This document shows positions 58,373-64,000 of a stretch of DNA of 64,000 nt, piece after piece. Each line of letters begins with the position of its first letter. The first letter of the stretch is position 1. The stretch lies in contig NZ_JAPELX010000001.1 in assembly GCF_026343335.1 (NCBI RefSeq), positions 3,038,001-3,102,000 of the forward strand, written 5' to 3'. A program made the translations under genes and the position numbers. This DNA is from Streptomyces sp. NBC_00078 (GTDB lineage: Bacteria; Actinomycetota; Actinomycetes; Streptomycetales; Streptomycetaceae). The notes beneath the pieces are model-generated. The model saw only the letters and a list, made by a program, of their open reading frames with translations, searched no databases and was not told the DNA's origin.

Positions 58373-58987
58373 CTACGAGGAAGCCACGGGGACATTCAGC
58401 GAGATCAGCCCGACTGACCTGGTTGTCATGAGGAGTTCGGTGACCGCGGCGTTCCGCAGCTGCGGGAAGACACGGCGGTAGTCGGCGAGCGGGACGGACA
58501 GCAGACCGCACAGGACCAGCCGGAGCAGGGTGTTGTGGGCGACGACCAGGACGCGTCCGCCGTCGTGGGCGGCGGCGATGCGGTGCAGGGCGGCGGCCCC
58601 CCGGGCGGCGGCAGCCCTCGGGTCCTCGGAGCCCGGGAACGGGTGGGCCACCGGGTCGGCACGGAAGGCCTCCGCCGCCTTCGGGTCCTCTCGCGCGAAC
58701 TCGGCGAGCGTCCGGCCCTCCATCACCCCGAAGTCGCATTCCCGCAGGTCGGGTTCGCGATGCGGGGCGAGGCCGAGGGCGCGGCAGGCGGGGTCGGCGG
58801 TGGCGGTCGCCCGGGAGACCGTGGACGTCCAGATCGCGTCGACGGGATGGGCCGCGGCCCAGCGGCCGAGGGCCCTTGCCTGCGCGCGGCCCGTGTCGGT
58901 GAGCGCCACGTCGCTCACCCCCGCGTAGCGGTTCTCGGCGTGCCAGACGGTCTGCCCGTGCCGGGCCAGCAGAAGGGTCGTACTCAT
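58373..58987 (-). CDS. Histidine phosphatase family protein, intact copy
   Basis: 204 residues; STTLLLARHGQTVWHAENRY contains the RHG catalytic motif, ECDFGVMEGRTLAEF the acid/base region, and VLVVAHNTLLRLVL the second His. Phosphoglycerate-mutase-like. ATG overlaps the stop of the FGGY kinase by ATGA. Its C-terminal 301 bp duplicate the left repeat at 53769. Its C-terminus (TTRSVGLISLNVPVASS) differs from the left copy's, so one of the two ends is the original tail and the other came with the island. Confidence 0.92.
   Translation of the reverse strand: MSTTLLLARHGQTVWHAENRYAGVSDVALTDTGRAQARALGRWAAAHPVDAIWTSTVSRATATADPACRALGLAPHREPDLRECDFGVMEGRTLAEFAREDPKAAEAFRADPVAHPFPGSEDPRAAAARGAAALHRIAAAHDGGRVLVVAHNTLLRLVLCGLLSVPLADYRRVFPQLRNAAVTELLMTTRSVGLISLNVPVASS
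58432..58732. repeat. Right 301-bp direct repeat flanking the island
   Basis: Inside the intact phosphatase gene; same length and same orientation as 53769-54069, two visible differences. Past the repeat on the 5' side the sequences are unrelated. Confidence 0.95.
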
Positions 58988-60423
58988 GACGGCGAAGTAT
59001 CCACGGTGAGCCTCCTGTGCGCGTGGGCCGCCACCGTCGGCGAAAGCCAGCCCCGTGCCGTCAGTTCGTCGACCAGGCGGGCGTACGGCTCGGCGAACAG
59101 GGCCGTGCGGCCGGGACGGGGTTCGAGGACCGAGCCGATGCGGACCATGCGTTCGGCGACGTCCGTCAGAGGGTCCGATCCCGTGCCGTGGGCGGCCAGT
59201 GCGGCCATGCCCAGGGCGGGTTCGGTCTGCTTCGGTACGCGGGCCGGCCGGCCGAGGATGTCGGCGCGCAGCTGGTTCCAGTACGGGCTGCGGGCGCCGC
59301 CGCCAGTGAAGGTGAGCGGGCCGTCCAGCGGCGCGCCGAGGTGGTCCAGATAGTCCAGGCAGAGCCGTTCCGCGAAGGCGACGCCCTGCAGCAGCGCGGC
59401 CCACAGGTCGGCGTCGCCGGCCGGCTCGCCCATCACCAGGGCGGAGGCGTCCGGCGCGAGGAACGGGAACCGTTCGCCGGGCGACACGAGGGGGTACGCC
59501 ACCGCGCCCGAGGGCTCGTGGGCGGCCGCCCGTGCGTCCATCGTCGCCGGGTCGGCGCCCGCGAACGCGGCGGTCAGCACGCCCGCGCCCACGCTGGACG
59601 CCCCGCCGGGCAGCCAACTGCCGTCCGGCGCACGGTGGTTGTAGACCACGCCGGTGGCGTCGTGGACGGGGGTGACGGAGGCACCCTTCAGGACGAGCGT
59701 CGTACCGAGCACCGAGTTCCAGGAACCGGGACGCAGCGCCCCCGACGCGATCTGGGCCGCGCAGCCGTCGGTCATCCCGGCGATCACCGGTGTGCCGGCC
59801 GGGATGCCGGTGGCCTCGGCGGCGGCCCGGCAGACCTCGCCGAGGGGAGTCCCGGGGCGGACGACCTCGGGCAGGGAGGGTGCGTGGGGGACGGCCGGCC
59901 AGGCGTCGCGCTCCACGTCGTAGGCCGTCTTGAGGGCGTGGCTGGAATCCGTGGGGACGGGGTGGCCGACGAGGCGGGCGGTGACGATGTCGGGCTGGTG
60001 GGCGATGTGCCCGTGCCCATGGGTGCGCAACAGCCACAGGGCCTTGGGCAGCCCCCAGGTGTTCTGCACCGTGAGCCCCGCCCCGCGCAGCCGCTCGCCC
60101 TCGGCCCAGGCCCGCCCGTCGTCGTACATCAGCGCCGGGCTCACGGGCCACCCGGCCGCGTCCGTCAGCAGCACGGTCCCGGACGTCCCGCACACCGCGA
60201 GCCCGCCGACCCTGGCAGGCCGGTCCTTGAGCGCGGTCCGGGCCGCCGCGCACACCGCCGTCCACCACTGCCCCGGGTCCTGCTCGTGCCGTACTCCGTC
60301 GCGCCGCCCCTCCAACGGGGCCGAACCGGCGCCGAGGACCGTGCCGTCGGCGGTGACGAGCAGCACGCGGACGCTCTGTGTGCCCAGGTCGATCCCCAGC
60401 CACGCGTCACGCTCGTGTCCCAT
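58984..60423 (-). CDS. FGGY-family carbohydrate kinase
   Basis: 479 residues from ATG at 60423 behind GGGAGG. ATPase fold: DAWLGIDLGTQSVRVLLVTA (phosphate-1), VIAGMTDGCAAQIASGALRP, NSVLGTTLVLKG, and LTFTGGGARSPYWNQLRADI (adenosine loop). FGGY kinases phosphorylate xylulose, ribulose, fuculose or similar. It is divergent from a sugar ABC transporter across 170 bp with a strong palindrome, so it probably phosphorylates the imported sugar. Coupled to the phosphatase by a four-base overlap. Confidence 0.93.
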   Translation of the reverse strand: MGHERDAWLGIDLGTQSVRVLLVTADGTVLGAGSAPLEGRRDGVRHEQDPGQWWTAVCAAARTALKDRPARVGGLAVCGTSGTVLLTDAAGWPVSPALMYDDGRAWAEGERLRGAGLTVQNTWGLPKALWLLRTHGHGHIAHQPDIVTARLVGHPVPTDSSHALKTAYDVERDAWPAVPHAPSLPEVVRPGTPLGEVCRAAAEATGIPAGTPVIAGMTDGCAAQIASGALRPGSWNSVLGTTLVLKGASVTPVHDATGVVYNHRAPDGSWLPGGASSVGAGVLTAAFAGADPATMDARAAAHEPSGAVAYPLVSPGERFPFLAPDASALVMGEPAGDADLWAALLQGVAFAERLCLDYLDHLGAPLDGPLTFTGGGARSPYWNQLRADILGRPARVPKQTEPALGMAALAAHGTGSDPLTDVAERMVRIGSVLEPRPGRTALFAEPYARLVDELTARGWLSPTVAAHAHRRLTVDTSPS

Positions 60424-60528
60424 CCGGACCTCCCATGGATCGCGACCCGGCATGTGAACTTCTCACTCTGCACCGATATTTTCGCGTGCGCGAGGGATTG
60501 ACGGTCATCTTCCGCCGTTACACCCTCT

Positions 60529-60555
60529 GTTAACGAGTCGACTCGACGTGTTAAC
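60529..60555. promoter_or_regulatory. Composite palindrome GTTAAC-CGAGTCGACTCG-GTTAAC
   Basis: The 12-bp perfect palindrome CGAGTCGACTCG (60534-60545) is flanked by two GTTAAC palindromes 21 bp apart (60529-60534 and 60550-60555). It lies 42 bp before the binding-protein gene and after a TTGACG-like -35 (60498). Layout suits a LacI/DeoR-type repressor of both divergent units. No regulator gene is adjacent in the window. Confidence 0.6.
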
Positions 60556-60596
60556 CCACACAGCGCACCGGGCCCAACCCCACGCGGAGGTCACGG

Positions 60597-62018
60597 ATGG
60601 ACACGCACGCGCACGACCGCCGACGCTTCCTCGCCCTCACCGCGGGGGCCGCCGCGACCCCGTTACTCGCGGCCTGCGGCGCGGGCTTCGGCGGGGACGA
60701 CAAGAAGAGCGACGGCTCGGCCGCCGACGACGTCACCGGCTCCTTCGACTGGAAACGGGAGAAGGGCACGACGGTCAAGGCGCTGCTCAACAAGCATCCG
60801 TACACGGACGCCCTGATCGCCGACCTGAAGTCCTTCACCGACAAGACCGGCATCAAGGTCGAGTACGACGTGTTCCCCGAGGACAACTACTTCGACAAGC
60901 TCACCGTCGACCTGTCCAGCGGTCGCGCCTCGTACGACGTCTTCATGCTGGGCGCGTACATGGTCTGGCAGTACGGGCCGCCGGGCTGGCTGGAGGATCT
61001 CGGGCCCTGGATGCGCAACTCCGCGGCCACCGGCGCCGAATGGGACCGGGCCGACTTCTTCCCCAGCCTCCTCCAGGCCGACCAGTGGTCGCTCAGGGCG
61101 GGCGCCCCGCTCGGCCGGGGCGGGCAGTACGCACTGCCGTGGGGCTGGGAGACGAACGTCGTCGCCTACAACACCGAGGTCTTCAAAAAGCTCGGCCTCA
61201 AACCGGCCGAGAGCTTCGACGAACTGCGCGAGATCGCCGGAGCCATCAAGAAGAAGGCTTCCGGGGCCGGTTACGACGGCATGTACGGGATCGCCGTGCG
61301 CGGGTCCCGCAGCTGGGCCACCATCCACCCCGGGTTCATGACCATGTACGCCCGCAACGGCCTGCACGACTTCACCGTGAACGGCGACAAGCTCAAGCCC
61401 GCCATGAACACCCCGGAGGCGATCGCCTTCACACAGGACTGGGCCCGCATGGTCAAGCAGGGCGGGCCGCCGTCCTGGACCTCGTACACCTGGTACCAGT
61501 GCTCCAGCGACCTCGGCGCGAAGAAGGCGGGCATGCTCTTCGACGCGGACACGGCCGCCTACTTCCAGGCGGTGAAGGGTGCCTCCCCCGCCTCCGGGAA
61601 GATCGCCTTCCACCCGGGGCCGAAGGGACCGGACGGCTCCCTCGCCACCAACATGTGGATCTGGTCGCTCGGCATGAACTCCAAGTCCCGGAAGAAGAGT
61701 GCCAGTTGGCTGTTCCTGCAGTGGGCGACCGGCAAGGAGCATCTGCTCAAGGCCGCCATCACCGGCAACCACATCGACCCGGTACGCAAGTCGGTCAGCC
61801 AGGACGCGGTCTACAAGGACAAGATGAAGCACCTGCCCGGCTTCATCGAGACCTTCGAGACGGTCGTCGACCAGACGAGGATCCAGTTCACCCCGCAGGC
61901 TCAGTTCTTCGACGCGACCACCAGCTGGGCCGCGGCCCTCCAGGAGATCTACGGCGGCAAGAACGCGAAGTCCGTGCTGAACGGCCTGGCGGGCGACCTC
62001 GCCTCCAAGGTGGGCTGA
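60597..62018 (+). CDS. Carbohydrate ABC transporter binding lipoprotein
   Basis: 473 residues; GGAGG upstream of ATG 60597. Twin-Arg lipoprotein signal (HDRRRFLALTAGAAATPLLA, lipobox LAAC). Extracellular solute-binding protein type 1: GTTVKALLNKHPYTDALIAD, TGIKVEYDVFPEDNYFDKLT, SYDVFMLGAYMVWQYGPPGW, then a late TFETVVDQTRIQFTPQAQFF. Binds a sugar or sugar alcohol for the two permeases downstream. Which sugar is not readable; a divergent FGGY kinase hints at a pentose, hexulose or polyol. Confidence 0.9.
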   Translation: MDTHAHDRRRFLALTAGAAATPLLAACGAGFGGDDKKSDGSAADDVTGSFDWKREKGTTVKALLNKHPYTDALIADLKSFTDKTGIKVEYDVFPEDNYFDKLTVDLSSGRASYDVFMLGAYMVWQYGPPGWLEDLGPWMRNSAATGAEWDRADFFPSLLQADQWSLRAGAPLGRGGQYALPWGWETNVVAYNTEVFKKLGLKPAESFDELREIAGAIKKKASGAGYDGMYGIAVRGSRSWATIHPGFMTMYARNGLHDFTVNGDKLKPAMNTPEAIAFTQDWARMVKQGGPPSWTSYTWYQCSSDLGAKKAGMLFDADTAAYFQAVKGASPASGKIAFHPGPKGPDGSLATNMWIWSLGMNSKSRKKSASWLFLQWATGKEHLLKAAITGNHIDPVRKSVSQDAVYKDKMKHLPGFIETFETVVDQTRIQFTPQAQFFDATTSWAAALQEIYGGKNAKSVLNGLAGDLASKVG

Positions 62019-62024
62019 GCGGCG

Positions 62025-62906
62025 ATGGGCTGGCGGCCGACCCTGCGCCCGTACGTCCTGATCGTCCCCGCGCTGCTGCTGACCTGCGGGATCCTCTATC
62101 CCTTCGGACTCGGGCTCTACTACACGCTGTTCGACTTCTCGGCGAGCAAACCGCGGCCGGACATGGTGCGGTTCCAGAACTACGAGACGGTCTTCACGCA
62201 GGACGCCTTCTGGAACTCCGCGTGGGTGACCGTGCTGTACGCCGTCGGGGCCGCCGCGGTCGAGACCGTGCTCGGGGTCGCCGTCGCCCTGCTGCTGCAC
62301 CGTTCGTCGATCGTCGGCCGGGTGCTGGAGAAGATCCTCATCCTGCCGCTGATGATCGCCCCGGTGATCGCCGCGATCATCTGGAAGCTGATGCTCCAGC
62401 CGTCGGTCGGGGTGGTGAACCACCTGCTGAAACCCTTCGGGCTGGGCGGAGTCCAGTGGACGGACACCCCGACGGGCGCGCTGCTGTCGTCGATCGCCGT
62501 GGACGTCTGGGTCTACACCCCGTTCGTGGCGATCCTCGCCCTGGCCGGTCTGCGGTCGCTGCCCACCTCCCCCTTCGAGGCGGCGGCCGTGGACGGCGCG
62601 GGCTGGTGGTACACCTTCCGGCGGCTGACCCTGCCGATGCTGTGGCCGTACGTCCTGGTCGCGGTGATCTTCCGGTTCATGGACTCGCTGAAGGTCTTCG
62701 ACATCATCTACGCCCTGACGGAGGGCGGCCCGGGCGACTCGACCGTCGTCCTGCAGATCCGTGCCTACCTGGAGGCGATCCGCTTCCAGCGCTACAGCTT
62801 CGGGATCAGCTACACGATCGTGCTGTGGGCCGTGGTGTACCTGGCCGCGATGGCGCTCGTACGCCATCTCGGCACGATCCAGCGGAAGGCGGCCGAGGCG
62901 AAATGA
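62025..62906 (+). CDS. Carbohydrate ABC transporter permease (MalF/UgpA type)
   Basis: 293 residues, ATG 62025, six bases after the binding-protein stop. Six helices; LRPYVLIVPALLLTCGILYP at the N-terminus and EAA loop FEAAAVDGAGWWYTFRRLTL, PMLW. Overlaps the next permease gene by ATGA, so they are coupled. Confidence 0.93.
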   Translation: MGWRPTLRPYVLIVPALLLTCGILYPFGLGLYYTLFDFSASKPRPDMVRFQNYETVFTQDAFWNSAWVTVLYAVGAAAVETVLGVAVALLLHRSSIVGRVLEKILILPLMIAPVIAAIIWKLMLQPSVGVVNHLLKPFGLGGVQWTDTPTGALLSSIAVDVWVYTPFVAILALAGLRSLPTSPFEAAAVDGAGWWYTFRRLTLPMLWPYVLVAVIFRFMDSLKVFDIIYALTEGGPGDSTVVLQIRAYLEAIRFQRYSFGISYTIVLWAVVYLAAMALVRHLGTIQRKAAEAK

Positions 62907-63733
62907 CCGTCAAAAAACGCCTGTTGGGATGGCTGGCCGATGTCGCGCTCATCCTCTACTTCGTCTTCGCCCTGTTCCCGGTCGCCTGGATGGTGATCCT
63001 GTCCCTGAAGCCCGCGAACCAGCTCTTCAGCACCTACTTCTCCTTCACGCCGACCCTCGGCTCGTACCGGACCGTCCTCGGCGACAGCGAGGGCATCCCG
63101 TTCGTGCGGTTCTTCGTGAACAGCCTGGTGGTGTCGGTGGGGGCGGTCGTGCTGTCGCTGGTGGTCGGGCTGCCGGCGGCGTACGCGTCGGCCCGCTGGC
63201 GGTTCAAGGGCTCGGAGAACCTGATGTTCACGTTGCTGTCGTTCCGGTTCGCGCCCGAACTCACCGTGATCATCCCGCTGTTCGTGCTCTACCAGAAGCT
63301 CGGGCTGTTCGACACGTACGTCGGCATGATCTGGGTCCTGCAGCTCGTCACACTCCCGCTGATCGTGTGGATCATGCGGTCCTACTTCGCCGATCTGACA
63401 CCGGAGCTGGAGCAGGCGGCCCTGCCGGACGGCTACACGCGCAAGCAGGCCTTCTTCAAGGTCGCCCTGCCGCTGGTCAAGCCGGGCATCGCGGCCGTGT
63501 CGCTGCTGGCCTTCATCTTCGCCTGGAACAACTTCGTCTTCCCGCTGATCCTCACCTCCAACGAGGCCCAGACGGTGACCGTGGGCGCCCTGTCCTTCCT
63601 CGGCGGCGACCGCCCCAAGTACAACCTCACGGCCGCGGCGGCGCTGGTGTCGGTCGTACCGCCCCTGCTGCTGGCCCTCACCATCCAGCGGTATCTGGTG
63701 CGGGGCCTTTCGTTCGGGGCGGTGAAGTCGTGA
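62903..63733 (+). CDS. Carbohydrate ABC transporter permease (MalG/UgpE type)
   Basis: 276 residues. EAA loop LEQAALPDGYTRKQAFFKVA, LPLVKPG; final RYLVRGLSFGAVKS is the usual MalG-type C-terminus. Forms a heterodimer with the preceding permease. Its stop overlaps the GTG of the ATPase gene. Confidence 0.93.
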   Translation: MTVKKRLLGWLADVALILYFVFALFPVAWMVILSLKPANQLFSTYFSFTPTLGSYRTVLGDSEGIPFVRFFVNSLVVSVGAVVLSLVVGLPAAYASARWRFKGSENLMFTLLSFRFAPELTVIIPLFVLYQKLGLFDTYVGMIWVLQLVTLPLIVWIMRSYFADLTPELEQAALPDGYTRKQAFFKVALPLVKPGIAAVSLLAFIFAWNNFVFPLILTSNEAQTVTVGALSFLGGDRPKYNLTAAAALVSVVPPLLLALTIQRYLVRGLSFGAVKS

Positions 63734-64000
63734 TCGGGCTGCGGGGGATCAGAAAGGCGTACGGCCGGGTCACCGCCCTCGACGGGCTCGAACTGGACGT
63801 GTCCGAGGGCGAGTTCTTCTGTCTGCTCGGTCCCTCCGGTGCCGGCAAGACGACCACGCTCAAGACCGTCGCCGGGCTGGAACAGCCCGACTCCGGGACG
63901 GTCCTGCTCGACGGCAGGGACATGGCGGGCATCGAGCCGTACGACCGGGGTGTGGCGATGTGCTTCGAGAGCTACGCCCTCTACCCGCACCGCTCGGCCT
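63730..64000 (+). CDS. Carbohydrate ABC transporter ATPase (MsmK/UgpC type), partial
   Basis: 90 codons to the window edge, from GTG at 63730 (GTGA overlap with the permease stop). IGLRGIRKAYGRVTALDGLE; Walker A CLLGPSGAGKTTTLKTVAGL; GTVLLDGRDMAGIEPYDRGV; Q-loop region here CFESYALYPHRSA, with E where most relatives have Q (VFQSYALYPH). The signature and Walker B lie outside the window. Confidence 0.92.
   Translation, partial: MIGLRGIRKAYGRVTALDGLELDVSEGEFFCLLGPSGAGKTTTLKTVAGLEQPDSGTVLLDGRDMAGIEPYDRGVAMCFESYALYPHRSA

Larger units (their letters stand above)
54070..58431. other. 4.4-kb accessory island between phosphatase repeats
   Basis: The block between the two 301-bp direct repeats holds, in order, a methyltransferase, a GRDP-like protein, two unknown small proteins and an XRE regulator on the minus strand, and a flavoprotein on the plus strand. 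Five genes share strand and overlap or short gaps; the regulator faces the flavoprotein across 118 bp. No integrase, transposase or tRNA is present, so how it entered is open: homologous recombination of a circle, tandem duplication plus insertion, or cassette replacement. Confidence 0.7.

Noticed and set aside
1..64000. CRISPR arrays or rRNA genes
   Set aside because: The regular repeats found here (10871, 32941, 42822, 48018) have no unique spacers between them, and no rRNA sequence was seen.

Overview
This is a window of high-GC, linear-chromosome-type DNA from a Streptomyces or very close relative. The evidence is strongly GC-biased third codon positions, many GTG starts behind purine-rich Shine-Dalgarno sites, and a block in streptomycete order: a TIGR03960-type radical SAM gene, CYTH/CHAD, rodA-pbp2-mreD-mreC-mreB, ndk, DUF4233, folC, valS, clpX, clpP2-clpP1, tig, two tRNAs, then rpiB and sodF further on.

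Layout. 1-4.4 kb: two secreted GH43-type hydrolases (the first cut by the window edge) around about 2.4 kb of decayed gene fragments (caspase/CHAT-like, Ser/Thr kinase, MurG-like) and a 22-C homopolymer. 4.6-8.8 kb: an integrative-element remnant with a RepSA-type replication initiator and small hypotheticals. 8.8-24.5 kb: conserved minus-strand block for radical SAM enzyme, CYTH/CHAD protein, wall-elongation machinery, Ndk, FolC and ValS. 24.7-27.3 kb: an envelope protein, a small secreted Cys-rich protein and an IS630-family insertion with a split transposase. 27.4-31.9 kb: clpX, clpP2, clpP1 (with a ClgR-type box upstream) and tig. 32.1-32.5 kb: tRNA-Pro and tRNA-Gly. 32.5-43.5 kb: small membrane proteins, acyltransferase, HD hydrolase, PP2C-type phosphatase, Eis-like acetyltransferase, Nei-type glycosylase, RpiB, amino acid permease, two abutting truncated genes and bioY. 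43.9-50.6 kb: ROK regulator and a sulfonate-type ABC transporter with an LLM monooxygenase and a TauD-type dioxygenase. 50.7-52.8 kb: second amino acid permease and sodF with a Nur-type box. 52.9-60.4 kb: a PF04672 methyltransferase, then a 4.4-kb island between 301-bp direct repeats of a histidine-phosphatase gene, then the intact phosphatase and an FGGY kinase. 60.6-64 kb: divergent carbohydrate ABC transporter, running off the end.

Most noteworthy: the 54-58.4 kb island (XRE regulator, divergent flavoprotein, two small unknown proteins, a GRDP-like protein and a methyltransferase), whose right junction leaves the phosphatase complete and whose left junction leaves a beheaded copy; the pseudogene field between the GH43 genes; and the sites matching published ClgR, Nur and BxlR patterns. 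All family assignments come from reading the translations; no database search was run.
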